A stretch of 64,000 bases of DNA, from NCBI RefSeq assembly GCF_000512205.2, contig NZ_CP006644.1:4478501-4542500 (forward strand), in the 5' to 3' direction. Within the stretch, counting starts at the first letter, position 1; each line of letters begins with the position of its first letter. A model generated the notes under the pieces. That model was not told where the DNA came from. It ran no database searches and saw only the letters and a list, made by a program, of their open reading frames with translations. Origin of the DNA: Sphingomonas sanxanigenens DSM 19645 = NX02 (lineage in GTDB: Bacteria; Pseudomonadota; Alphaproteobacteria; Sphingomonadales; Sphingomonadaceae). This document shows positions 17,488-24,920 of the stretch, in pieces. Both the position numbers and the translations under genes were made by a program.

Positions 17488-17628
17488 GGTCATACTCCCC
17501 AGCAATGTGAGGCGAGACCGGCGGAGGCTGGAGCCAGCTACTTAGGCGCGCAGCGCGGCGGTCAGGCCGTCTGTCAGCAGGGACCGGAGCGGCGCCTTAG
17601 CGGGCGCACCAGATCAACTGATGCGCCC

Positions 17629-17657
17629 ATGATGGGTGTGCCATAAAACACTGTCAA
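17629..17657 (-). promoter_or_regulatory. Leftward early promoter PL
   Basis: On the minus strand, -35 TTGACA (17652-17657, perfect consensus), 17-bp spacer, -10 CATCAT (17629-17634, 4 of 6). The spacer contains the imperfect operator at 17635-17652; the perfect operator lies just upstream of the -35. It would transcribe the operon from 17487 down to 10563 with a leader of about 135 nt. Confidence 0.7.
17635..17652. promoter_or_regulatory. Operator OL2 (imperfect)
   Basis: Half-site GGTGTGCC matching the arms of the perfect operator at 17663, followed after 2 nt by a degenerate second half (4 of 8 matches). It lies between -35 and -10 of PL, so repressor bound here would block transcription. 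Confidence 0.55.
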
Positions 17658-17662
17658 GAGGC

Positions 17663-17684
17663 ATCGTGTGCCGTGGCACACGAT
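17663..17684. promoter_or_regulatory. Operator OL1 (perfect palindrome)
   Basis: Arms ATCGTGTGCC and GGCACACGAT separated by GT. The core half-site GTGTGCC is the same as in the operators on the other side of the repressor gene. It ends 6 bp from the repressor stop codon and lies upstream of PL. Confidence 0.75.
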
Positions 17685-17690
17685 TTTAGT

Positions 17691-18389
17691 TCACACCTTG
17701 CGGCCGATCCATATGACCCGCCCCGCGATGAAGAGGTCTTCCGCGTCGACGTCCTCGGGAGGTATGGCGGTGTTGTCAGAGAGAACCCTGACCCGGCCCG
17801 GGCCAACTGTCCGCAAGCGCTTGATCATTGACGCGCCATAAATGCTGATCGCCCAAATCCGATCCTGCATGTTCAGGTAACGCTGGGTGGTGTCGATCAT
17901 CACTTGATCGCCGTTGATCAAAGTAGGGAACATGCTGTCGCCATCGCCACGAGCAACATAAAGGCGATCGGCAGGAGCGCGCGTAAGGGTCCGGAGGAAG
18001 CCGGGATCAAACAGCACCGGCAGTTCGTCGGGGAAATCCTCAAGCTCTTTGCCGGTGCCCATTGCATAAGCCAGATCGACTTGACGGATCGCGACCGCGC
18101 CGTCGTCCCGCGACGCCGATAATAGCGGCGGCTGGTCAGGCTCCTCACCGCTGGGCCGAGCAGTCTTGAACGCGTCCGGAAGTAGATCCGCGACGGACAG
18201 ATCAAGCGCCTTCGCCAACCTCTCGACAGTGCTCAACCTCACGTCCTTCGTCATCCCCTGGATGATGTCGCGAACAACGGTTTCTCCGACCCCCGCCGTC
18301 TTGGCGAGCGCTTTGGGGGTGACGTTACGAAACTCGATTGCCTTTGAAAGGCGCGCGCGGAGGATCTCGATCGTGGCTTCAGATGTCAT
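17691..18389 (-). CDS. Prophage repressor (HTH plus S24/LexA-like C-terminal domain)
   Basis: 232 aa. N-terminal XRE-type helix-turn-helix (TPKALAKTAGVGETVVRDII, residues 24-43, and LSTVERLAKALDL). The C-terminal S24 domain has Ser152 (GDGDSMFPTLINGD) and Lys190 (GASMIKRL), the catalytic dyad of LexA/CI-type proteins. An obvious Ala-Gly cleavage site is missing: AMGTG at residues 109-113 stands where it is expected, so self-cleavage is uncertain. Flanked by matching palindromic operators; it should maintain lysogeny by shutting PL and PR. Confidence 0.92.
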   Translation of the reverse strand: MTSEATIEILRARLSKAIEFRNVTPKALAKTAGVGETVVRDIIQGMTKDVRLSTVERLAKALDLSVADLLPDAFKTARPSGEEPDQPPLLSASRDDGAVAIRQVDLAYAMGTGKELEDFPDELPVLFDPGFLRTLTRAPADRLYVARGDGDSMFPTLINGDQVMIDTTQRYLNMQDRIWAISIYGASMIKRLRTVGPGRVRVLSDNTAIPPEDVDAEDLFIAGRVIWIGRKV

Positions 18390-18424
18390 GCTGCCGTTTC
18401 CCATTTCCGTGACTTGAGTGCTAG

Positions 18425-18442
18425 ATGGTGACGCGGCACACC
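18425..18442. promoter_or_regulatory. Operator OR2 (imperfect)
   Basis: Half-site GGCACACC (18435-18442) with a degenerate partner half (4 of 8). It lies between the repressor start and OR1, where it could modulate the repressor's own expression. Confidence 0.45.
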
Positions 18443-18449
18443 GCGCCGC

Positions 18450-18478
18450 TTGCAAATGTGCCATGGCACACCTAATAT
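18450..18478 (+). promoter_or_regulatory. Rightward early promoter PR
   Basis: -35 TTGCAA (18450-18455), 17-bp spacer, -10 TAATAT (18473-18478). The perfect operator OR1 fills the spacer. Transcription would start at about 18485, at the ATG of the first rightward gene (18486), so that mRNA would be leaderless or nearly so. Confidence 0.72.
18457..18470. promoter_or_regulatory. Operator OR1 (palindrome)
   Basis: Perfect 14-bp dyad TGTGCCATGGCACA, with the same half-site and 2-nt spacing as OL1. It sits between the -35 and -10 of PR, a classic repression position. Confidence 0.75.
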
Positions 18479-18485
18479 TCCGTTT

Positions 18486-18743
18486 ATGGCTGACCCCCTC
18501 CTCGAAGAAATCGAAGCGTTCCTGCGCCTGACAGGGATGAGCCCGACCCGCTTCAGCATCCGCGCCACACGCGACCGGCATTTCGTTCGGCATCTGCGGA
18601 AGGGTAGGAATGTCTGGCCCGGCACGATGGATCGCGTGCGCGCCTTCATGCGCGGCTTCGATCCCGCGCAGGAGCCGCCGCCCGTGCGACGCGGCCGAGC
18701 TCCGGCCAATGCGGGAATTCAATCTCCTGCACCGGCGGCTTGA
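18486..18743 (+). CDS. Cro-position small DNA-binding-like protein
   Basis: 85 aa, first gene of the rightward operon, divergent from the repressor. Predicted helices LLEEIEAFLRLTGMSPTRFSIRAT and RHFVRHLRKGRNVWPGTMDRV resemble a short helix-turn-helix protein of the kind common in sphingomonad phages (SPTRF...R.R...FV..L..GR.....T...V). By position it could be the anti-repressor (Cro analogue). Start ATG 18486 has no ribosome-binding site; PR predicts a leaderless message. Confidence 0.7.
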   Translation: MADPLLEEIEAFLRLTGMSPTRFSIRATRDRHFVRHLRKGRNVWPGTMDRVRAFMRGFDPAQEPPPVRRGRAPANAGIQSPAPAA

Positions 18744-18745
18744 CC

Positions 18746-19033
18746 ATGACGTGGCCCCCAGCGCCTCCAGCGACGCAGCTTTATCGCGACACTCTGCACT
18801 GGTCGATCCAGGTCATGGACGGCGACGATCCGGATCTCGGATTCACGGCGTCGCTTCTCGCACATGCCCTGAAATACGAAGGACTGAGCGACAAACAGGC
18901 GCGATATGCTGACCGTATCGTCGACCGCCTGACCGCGCTCTATCGGCGTGGGCATCTCGCAAGCCAGATCGACAGCGCGGGTGATGGCCAGCCCGAGGGG
19001 CTAGCAGACGCCCAGATCGCGGGTCACGCATGA
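18746..19033 (+). CDS. Uncharacterised early phage protein
   Basis: 95 aa (MTWPPAPPATQLYRDTLHWSIQVMDGDDPDL), helical C-terminus (LSDKQARYADRIVDRLTALYRRG). Starts 2 bp after the upstream stop; ends in an ATGA overlap with the next gene. No family recognised. Confidence 0.65.
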   Translation: MTWPPAPPATQLYRDTLHWSIQVMDGDDPDLGFTASLLAHALKYEGLSDKQARYADRIVDRLTALYRRGHLASQIDSAGDGQPEGLADAQIAGHA

Positions 19034-19578
19034 CGGGGTGGTTCGTGGTGCCTCGCGGATGGATGTCCGATTTCAAACCCGAACCCTTCACAGATCGGGA
19101 AGCCTATCTTTGGTCGATCGAGAACGCCGCCTATGTCCCGCATAGCCGGTGGTTCAACGGTCGCCAGTTTTATTTAAATCGCGGGGAACTGGTCACGTCC
19201 GTCAGGCACATGGCCGAGGCATTTACGTGGCCGGCCAGCCGGGCGAAGCGATTTCAAGACCGAATGGTCGCCGCTGAAAAGTGGAAACAGCGGCCCGCCT
19301 ATGACGGGGCACAGTCACCAACCGTCCTAACCATTTGCAGATACGGTGAAATTCAGAGCCCGGCCGACGTAGGCGGAACAGTGGAAATCATCGCCTCTGA
19401 AACAGCCGTGAAACAGTGGCGGAACAGCGGCGAAACACAAGATAAACAAGGGAACAATGGAACAAGGGAACAAAGCTCCAAGAAGAATTCCCAGCCGGTG
19501 TATCAGAATTTGTCTCGTACACGTGCGTGTGCGCATGCGCGCGAGGACGAGACCCCGTTTGATCGGGTGCGGCCGTGA
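19030..19578 (+). CDS. Putative phage replication-initiation or helicase-loader-like protein
   Basis: 182 aa. The N-terminal 100 residues (FTDREAYLWSIENAAYVPHSRWFNGRQFYLNRGELVTSVRHMAEAF followed by SRAKRFQDRM) form a winged-helix pattern found at the start of many phage replication proteins (REA...LL..A.........G...L.RGE...S.R.LA..). The C-terminal 80 residues are polar and probably disordered. It directly precedes the helicase and primase genes, which supports a replication role; the function is inferred. Confidence 0.7.
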   Translation: MTGWFVVPRGWMSDFKPEPFTDREAYLWSIENAAYVPHSRWFNGRQFYLNRGELVTSVRHMAEAFTWPASRAKRFQDRMVAAEKWKQRPAYDGAQSPTVLTICRYGEIQSPADVGGTVEIIASETAVKQWRNSGETQDKQGNNGTREQSSKKNSQPVYQNLSRTRACAHAREDETPFDRVRP

Positions 19579-21098
19579 CTGCGCCGGTGACCGACCTCGT
19601 CGCAGCGGCCGAGCAGCTTCACGGCGCCTCCGGCCGAAAGACGCTCCGGCCTCACCAAGTCCGGGCGATCGAGATGCTCCGCTCCGCCATCGGCAAGGAA
19701 GGGGTGAAGCGGGTCATGCTGATGCTGGCGACCGGCGCCGGCAAAACCGTGATCGCAGCCGCCATCATCCGCATGGCTCGGGAGAAGGGGAACCGCGTCC
19801 TGTTCGTGGTCGATGCGATCTCGTTGGTCGACCAGACCGTAAAGGCGTTCTACGACGAGGGGCTTCACGGCATCGGCGTGATCCAGGGCAATCATCCGAT
19901 GGAGGATTGGTCGAAGCCGGTGCAGGTGGCGTCGGTTCAGACGCTCGAACGCCGGGGAATGCCCAAGGCTGATCTCGTCATCATCGACGAGGCACACAGC
20001 CAGCGCGAGTACATGATCAAGATCATGGCCGATCCGGAGTGGGCGAAGGTACCGTTCATCGGTCTTTCGGCGACACCGTGGGCCAAGGGGCTAGGCAACG
20101 TCTATCAGAAGTTGATCGTGCCGGTGACGATGCAGGAGCTCATCGACCAGGGCTATCTCTGCCCATTCCGGGTGTTCGCGGCGGACCATCCAGACCTCAG
20201 CGGGGTGAAGATCGAGCGCGGCGATTATCACGAAGGTCAACTCGGCAAGGTCATGAATGACAGCGGCCTGATTGCCGACATCATCGCGACCTGGAAGCGC
20301 CTTGGCCAGAATCGTCCGACCCTGTGCTTCTGCGTCGATCGCGCGCACGCCAAGGAGGTTCAGCGCCGCTTTGAGATGGCGGGTGTGCCCGCCGGCTACA
20401 TCGATAAGGATACTCCGCGCGAAGAGCGCAACGCGATCCGTCGTCAGCTCGATGCGGGGGAAATCCGGGTGGTTTGCAACGTCAACTGCCTGACCAAGGG
20501 CGTCGACTGGGCGATCGGTTGCATCATCCTCGCCCGACCGACCCGGTCCGAGATGCTTTACGTTCAGATGGTGGGGCGCGGCCTGCGGGTGAACGAAGGC
20601 ATTCCCGACTGCGTGATTCTAGATCATGCGGACAACACGTTGCGCATGGGGTTCGTCACCGACCTTCAGCACGACAAGCTGTGCACCGCGGTGAAAGGTG
20701 AGCGTTCGAAGGTCGAACGCAAGGAGGCGCTACCGAAGGAATGCCCCTCCTGCAAATATCTGAAGGCTCCGAAGGTGCGCGAGTGCCCATCGTGCGGCTT
20801 CATTCCGAACATCCGATCGGACATCGAAGAGGAGGATGGCGAACTCATCGAGGTGACGCGCGGCAAGCCAAAGCCGACCATGGCGGACAAGCAACGCTGG
20901 TATGCCGAGCTAAACTGGATATCGATCAACCGCGGATACAAATCCGGCTGGGCGTCCAACCAGTACCGCGAAAAGTTCGGGGTGTGGCCGAACAGCCTCG
21001 ATAAGCGCGCGGTTGCACAGCCGAGCCCCGAAGTTCTGTCCTGGGTGCGTTCGCGGGCGATCCGTTACGCGAAGTCGCAGAAACCGAGGGCCGCATGA
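19575..21098 (+). CDS. SF2 DEAD/DEAH-box helicase with C-terminal zinc finger (RadD-like)
   Basis: 507 aa. Motif I GAGKT (54-58), motif II DEAH (138-141), motif III SATPW (about 165-169) and motif VI QMVGRGLR identify a superfamily 2 ATPase of the type III-restriction/RadD group. A zinc ribbon follows (CPSCKYLKAPKVRECPSCGF), then a C-terminal domain ending WVRSRAIRYAKS. Probably the replicative or recombination helicase of the phage. Overlaps its neighbours by ATGA-type junctions. Confidence 0.93.
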   Translation: MTAPVTDLVAAAEQLHGASGRKTLRPHQVRAIEMLRSAIGKEGVKRVMLMLATGAGKTVIAAAIIRMAREKGNRVLFVVDAISLVDQTVKAFYDEGLHGIGVIQGNHPMEDWSKPVQVASVQTLERRGMPKADLVIIDEAHSQREYMIKIMADPEWAKVPFIGLSATPWAKGLGNVYQKLIVPVTMQELIDQGYLCPFRVFAADHPDLSGVKIERGDYHEGQLGKVMNDSGLIADIIATWKRLGQNRPTLCFCVDRAHAKEVQRRFEMAGVPAGYIDKDTPREERNAIRRQLDAGEIRVVCNVNCLTKGVDWAIGCIILARPTRSEMLYVQMVGRGLRVNEGIPDCVILDHADNTLRMGFVTDLQHDKLCTAVKGERSKVERKEALPKECPSCKYLKAPKVRECPSCGFIPNIRSDIEEEDGELIEVTRGKPKPTMADKQRWYAELNWISINRGYKSGWASNQYREKFGVWPNSLDKRAVAQPSPEVLSWVRSRAIRYAKSQKPRAA

Positions 21099-22003
21099 TG
21101 ACCGGCATAGGCGAGCAGTGCGTCCACCGGTGGCGTTCGATCCTCCCTCAGCTCGGGGTCTCGAGCAAATATCTCACAGGGAAGCAGGGGCCGTGCCCGA
21201 AGTGCGGCGGCAAGGACCGATTTCGGTTTGACGACAAGGACGGGAGAGGAACGTTTTACTGCAACCAATGCGGAGCAGGTGACGGCGTGACGCTGGTCAT
21301 GCTCGTGACTGGGAAGGTGTTTCGCGACGCGGCGGAGACCATCCGCCAGATTGCCGTCGGCGCCGCCGTGAGCCGTCCAGCCTATACCCTTGACCAGGAG
21401 AAACGAGTGCAATCGCTGCGTGACATCTGGCGTGCCAGCCAGCCCATTACCGCTGATGACGAGGCGGGAAGATACCTTGCGTCGCGGGGTATCGAGCCGC
21501 CGTTCAGCGAAGCCCTCCGCTTCATTCCCAAACTGCGGGTTAGCGGCGAGAGCATGACGCATCTCGCCGCCATGATCGCCTTGGTGCGGGATCCGGACGG
21601 AGAGCCATTGACGCTCCATCGCACCTATCTTCAGGGTGGGCGGAAAGCCGCTATCTCCAGCCCGCGCCGGATGATGCCGGGCAAGACTCCGCACGGCAGC
21701 TATGTTGAGCTCGCGCCCGCGGCAGAGGAAATGGGCGTCGCGGAGGGCATTGAAACGGCGCTGCGTGCGCGGCAGCGATTTGGAATTCCGTGTTGGGCGC
21801 TGATCAGCGCGGACGGCCTGAAGGCGTTCACGCCTCCGATAGTCGTCAAGCGTCTCCGTATCTTCGGGGACAATGATCGCAACTATACCGGTCACGCCGC
21901 GTCCTACGCGCTCGCTCACCGGCTTGCTGTCCATAATGACCACATCGATCTCTCAGTTGAGATCCCCGAAGTCGTTGGCGCCGACTGGGCAGATGCAGCC
22001 TGA
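21095..22003 (+). CDS. Phage DNA primase (zinc-binding plus Toprim)
   Basis: 302 aa. An N-terminal primase zinc finger (CPKC at 34-37 and CNQC at 56-59, with KDRFRFDDKDGRGTFYC between) is followed by a C-terminal Toprim domain with VAEGIETALRA and RIFGDNDRN, the Glu and Asp-x-Asp metal-binding motifs. It synthesises primers; no hexameric helicase domain is fused, so it probably works with the helicase encoded just upstream. ATGA overlap with that gene. Confidence 0.93.
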   Translation: MMTGIGEQCVHRWRSILPQLGVSSKYLTGKQGPCPKCGGKDRFRFDDKDGRGTFYCNQCGAGDGVTLVMLVTGKVFRDAAETIRQIAVGAAVSRPAYTLDQEKRVQSLRDIWRASQPITADDEAGRYLASRGIEPPFSEALRFIPKLRVSGESMTHLAAMIALVRDPDGEPLTLHRTYLQGGRKAAISSPRRMMPGKTPHGSYVELAPAAEEMGVAEGIETALRARQRFGIPCWALISADGLKAFTPPIVVKRLRIFGDNDRNYTGHAASYALAHRLAVHNDHIDLSVEIPEVVGADWADAA

Positions 22004-22004
22004 C

Positions 22005-22616
22005 ATGAGGACATCAACGAACATGCAAGACAACGGCATCACATCCGCTTTCGATATCACCGCCGGCCTACCGGATAATCTGTTTAGTGATCTGAACCTG
22101 CATCAGCGGCGGATGATCGCCATCGTCGCCTCCCGCGCGGCCGAGCGTGCATATCGGCGCGGGTTCCAGCAGGGCGCGCATATCGCTGTCGAACATCCGG
22201 CCAACCTCCCGGCCGACCTTCACGCCTGGCGGTATGGCGCATCGGCGGATCTGGCGCCTTGGGCCGACTGCCCGGCGGTGGAGCCTTCGATCGAGCGCCT
22301 ATATTCCGAGAACAAGCAACTCTACCGGATCGGACTGGCGGAGGAGCGGTCTAACGCCAGTCGCGAGCAGGTTGAGCAAATCGCTGGTGTTCTTCGGGCG
22401 TGCGCTCAGGAACTCGTCGATGCGCGTTTGAACGCGCCAGACGATGAGACCGAGAATGGCGCGCTCGCCAGCAATCTCGCCGATGCCGTCGAGACGGTGG
22501 AAGCCGCATGCCCCAACTTGCTGACCGAGGTGCTGACTGGGCGCCGTCGCGAGATGTCGGCTGAAGTGGTTCGTGAAATCTTGCGGGCCATCGAGACTGC
22601 TTGGGCGGGATCGTGA
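22005..22616 (+). CDS. Uncharacterised phage protein with coiled-coil tendency
   Basis: 203 aa (MRTSTNMQDNGITSAF; Met7 at 22023, with GAGG upstream, is an alternative start). Helical throughout: HQRRMIAIVASRAAERAYRRGFQQGAH, then VEPSIERLYSENKQLYRIGLAEE. Early rightward operon, after primase. No family recognised. Confidence 0.65.
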   Translation: MRTSTNMQDNGITSAFDITAGLPDNLFSDLNLHQRRMIAIVASRAAERAYRRGFQQGAHIAVEHPANLPADLHAWRYGASADLAPWADCPAVEPSIERLYSENKQLYRIGLAEERSNASREQVEQIAGVLRACAQELVDARLNAPDDETENGALASNLADAVETVEAACPNLLTEVLTGRRREMSAEVVREILRAIETAWAGS

Positions 22617-22783
22617 TGAACGACGGCGATCAGTCTGGGCAGCATCCGCCGGATCGGATCAGGGAGATCGCCGACCGGCTCGGACGGCTACGACCCGATT
22701 GGAGGAACCCCGAGCGCTTTTTCGAGAACCGCTCCGACCTGGAGCATGATCTGCGCCGCTTGGCGAAGGAGATTGACGAGTGA
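22616..22783 (+). CDS. Small uncharacterised phage protein
   Basis: 55 aa, MNDGDQSGQHPPDRIREIADRL. Starts on the last base of the preceding stop (TGATG). Charged and helical (ENRSDLEHDLRRLAKEID), a pattern common to tiny phage orphan proteins. Overlaps the next start by GTGA. Confidence 0.6.
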   Translation: MNDGDQSGQHPPDRIREIADRLGRLRPDWRNPERFFENRSDLEHDLRRLAKEIDE

Positions 22784-23499
22784 CCAAGCACCGCACCCGC
22801 GACGTGATTGATGTCCGCCGGCGCAGTTCGGCGATCGAAACCATGGCGGCGATGACCCGCGGCGCGCACGTCCAGCCTGTCGGCCGTGCGAAGCCGATGA
22901 AGCCGACTGCGGAGCAGATGCGCCACGGCTCGTTCGAGGAAGTCGATATCGTCGACAAGAAAGCGGGGGGTACCAATGTCACGATCGGGCACGCCTATCG
23001 GCGCCAGCCGCGATATGTGTCGATCGATGGCCTTGGCACGGCGCAGATGAAGGCGCTTTCCTTCTACCGCGCCGTTTACGATCGGTCGGAACGATCTGAA
23101 ACGCGCTGCGCGCTTGATGCACGATGGGGCAGCAGTGGCGCTGGTGCCGGGATTGGCGCGCTAGAACTGACCGAAGGCTTGGCGCACGCGCGCAGCTTGC
23201 TGGCATCTATCGAGTCCGGGATCGGCGCCAATCTCGATACCCTCCGCGCGGTGGCATTGCAGGATCAGACGTTCAGCGAAGTCGCGATGGAACGCTATGG
23301 CAGCCGTGAGGTGGAGCGCGTGGTGGCGGGCAAGGGGCGAGTACCTCCCGCGATCGTGAAGACGTTGGCGCCGCGTTCGGGCAAGCATCGCACCCTGGTC
23401 CGCGATCAGTTCATGACAGCCCTCGCCCGCTTGGTGGATGCGGTCGAACCGTACCAGCAAACAGCTTCGCGGGGGGGCTTGCGCGGGGGCACGGCATAA
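22780..23499 (+). CDS. Uncharacterised phage protein, possibly regulatory
   Basis: 239 aa, GTG start overlapping the upstream stop. The middle has MKALSFYRAVYDRSERSETRCALD and the C-terminal half a helical segment that could hold a DNA-binding helix-turn-helix (QDQTFSEVAMERYGSREVERV). Last gene before the 190-bp gap and the late operon, the usual place for an antiterminator or late activator; that role is only positional inference. Confidence 0.65.
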   Translation: MTKHRTRDVIDVRRRSSAIETMAAMTRGAHVQPVGRAKPMKPTAEQMRHGSFEEVDIVDKKAGGTNVTIGHAYRRQPRYVSIDGLGTAQMKALSFYRAVYDRSERSETRCALDARWGSSGAGAGIGALELTEGLAHARSLLASIESGIGANLDTLRAVALQDQTFSEVAMERYGSREVERVVAGKGRVPPAIVKTLAPRSGKHRTLVRDQFMTALARLVDAVEPYQQTASRGGLRGGTA

Positions 23500-23650
23500 G
23501 GCATAGCAGATACCGTAGGATTGCGCCTCGGGCCGAAAGCGGTGCCGGGGCGTTTCTGTATCTGGTGTGGCTGATCACTATCCGAGTGATGTGTGAGCCG
23601 CATCTTAAAATCGTTTTATGATAGGCGGCGACCGGGGTCGCGCTGGCGCA

Positions 23651-23673
23651 TCACTGGTATCTACTACCAGTGA
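23651..23673. promoter_or_regulatory. Palindrome, copy 2 (candidate protein-binding site)
   Basis: Inverted repeat, arm TCACTGGTA and 5-nt spacer TCTAC, 17 bp upstream of the HNH start codon in the 190-bp gap before the late genes. It matches the core of the palindrome at 14200-14226 at 21 of 23 positions. Here it could act as an operator for the late operon. Confidence 0.6.
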
Positions 23674-23689
23674 CAGGAGCGGAGGGCAT

Positions 23690-24001
23690 ATGCCGACCAA
23701 GCCGCCCCCGCTTCGCCCCAAGCCTGCGCGCAAGCAGTCCAACTGGAACCGCCGAGCCTCGCGCCAGTCGCGAGGATATGGGCGCGAACATGAGCGGATC
23801 CGCGCCGAACTGCTGCAGGACGAGCCGCTATGCCGCGAGTGCGCCAAGGTTGGGCGTGTCACTGCCGCGGTGATCGCTGACCATATCGTGCCGCTGTCGC
23901 AAGGCGGATCGGGTGAGCGGTCGAACTATCAGCCGCTGTGCCGCCCGCACTCAGATGCGAAGACCGCGCGCGAGGCTGCTGCAGGAAGGACGAAGCCATG
24001 A
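23690..24001 (+). CDS. HNH endonuclease
   Basis: 103 aa; start after a GGAGGG ribosome-binding site. HNH motif: zinc pair CREC, then ADHIVPLSQGGSGERSNYQPLCRPHSDAKT. In HK97-type phages an HNH nuclease encoded next to the terminase takes part in DNA packaging at cos; the same role is likely, as the terminase genes follow. ATGA overlap with the next gene. Confidence 0.92.
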   Translation: MPTKPPPLRPKPARKQSNWNRRASRQSRGYGREHERIRAELLQDEPLCRECAKVGRVTAAVIADHIVPLSQGGSGERSNYQPLCRPHSDAKTAREAAAGRTKP

Positions 24002-24141
24002 CGGTGATCCTGCTGCCGTGGCATTGGCGCTGGAGATGGACCGGGCGGATGCTGCTCGTGAGCCTGACCGCGACGGCCGATGATCACGGCGCGCTATACC
24101 GCGATTGGGTTAGGCTGTTCGGCGTGAGGACAAGGCGATGA
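23998..24141 (+). CDS. Tiny phage ORF
   Basis: 47 aa, MTVILLPWHWRWRWTGRMLL, Trp/Arg-rich with a short hydrophobic stretch. Supported only by its ATGA coupling to the HNH gene and to the next gene. Confidence 0.45.
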   Translation: MTVILLPWHWRWRWTGRMLLVSLTATADDHGALYRDWVRLFGVRTRR

Positions 24142-24386
24142 AGCTCAAGGTCATGATCCTCAACAATGACTGGGTCATCGGCCGCGGCATCGTCCTGTGC
24201 ACCGAGGATGGCTTAGTGCTGCCTGGACAGGTCAAGGTCGATAGCACTGGCCCGGATAGCATTGAGGGGCACACGACGATCGCCGTCCAGTTCATCGTTG
24301 ACGGTGAGCGCGTGGCATGGTCGAACGACGTGCCCGTGCCGCTGCTGCGCGATGAACAGGCCCCGGGGGGCGGGTCGAAAGTCTAG
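24138..24386 (+). CDS. Small uncharacterised phage protein
   Basis: 82 aa (MKLKVMILNNDWVIGRGIVLCTEDGLVLPGQ), a beta-rich pattern with the conserved-looking segment TTIAVQFIVDGERVAW. Located between the HNH and small terminase genes. No family recognised. Confidence 0.65.
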   Translation: MKLKVMILNNDWVIGRGIVLCTEDGLVLPGQVKVDSTGPDSIEGHTTIAVQFIVDGERVAWSNDVPVPLLRDEQAPGGGSKV

Positions 24387-24435
24387 GGCGGCTCGTCTCA
24401 GGACCGCGCGGGAACCTCTCTTTCTGCATGCACGA

Positions 24436-24466
24436 ATTAAACTTTCGGGCCGGATTAAATTTTCGG
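24436..24466 (+). repeat. Two 13-bp direct repeats upstream of small terminase
   Basis: ATTAAACTTTCGG at 24436-24448 and ATTAAATTTTCGG at 24454-24466, 12 of 13 identical, 18 bp apart, in a short AT-rich patch directly before the terminase small-subunit start (24474). In cos phages terminase-binding sites lie here; promoter or activator sites are the alternative. Confidence 0.55.
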
Positions 24467-24473
24467 AGGCTTG

Positions 24474-24920
24474 ATGCAACGCGGACGCAAGGCTGATCCG
24501 CCGGCGGACAAGGCCGCGCGGCGCGGCATGGCGCCGCCCAAGAAAGTCGACGGCCATATGGTCATGGACGGTCGCGCCGAACTGATCGTGCCGGGCTCCC
24601 CGCCACTCATGCCGGACTATCTCACGGCCGAAGCCGAACTGGTCTGGCAGGAGGAGATCGGGCGCGTGATGGCGGCCGGTGTCGTGGAGATCGATAGCTC
24701 GCTGTTTGCGCGATACTGCGCGCTTGAGGCGCTGCTCCGGAAGGCGTTCTCTGATCCGGAGGGCGAACCTCCGCCGGCGGCTTATCTGACAACGCAGCGC
24801 CAGATGGCCGAACTGCTCGGCATTGCCGGCCGCAAGAGCCGAGTCGGAAAGGTAGGCGATGACCCGACGAGGCCGGCCGGCAACCCGTTCAGCCGAACCG
24901 GCAAGCGAGCAAGAGCGTGA
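24474..24920 (+). CDS. terS: Terminase small subunit (P27 family)
   Basis: 148 aa. Start after CGGAGG. The N-terminus (RGRKADPPADKAARRGMAPPKK, then PLMPDYLTAEAELVWQEEI) is typical of P27-type small terminases, which recognise the packaging site on phage DNA. The C-terminus overlaps the large-subunit gene by 62 bp in another frame. Confidence 0.87.
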   Translation: MQRGRKADPPADKAARRGMAPPKKVDGHMVMDGRAELIVPGSPPLMPDYLTAEAELVWQEEIGRVMAAGVVEIDSSLFARYCALEALLRKAFSDPEGEPPPAAYLTTQRQMAELLGIAGRKSRVGKVGDDPTRPAGNPFSRTGKRARA

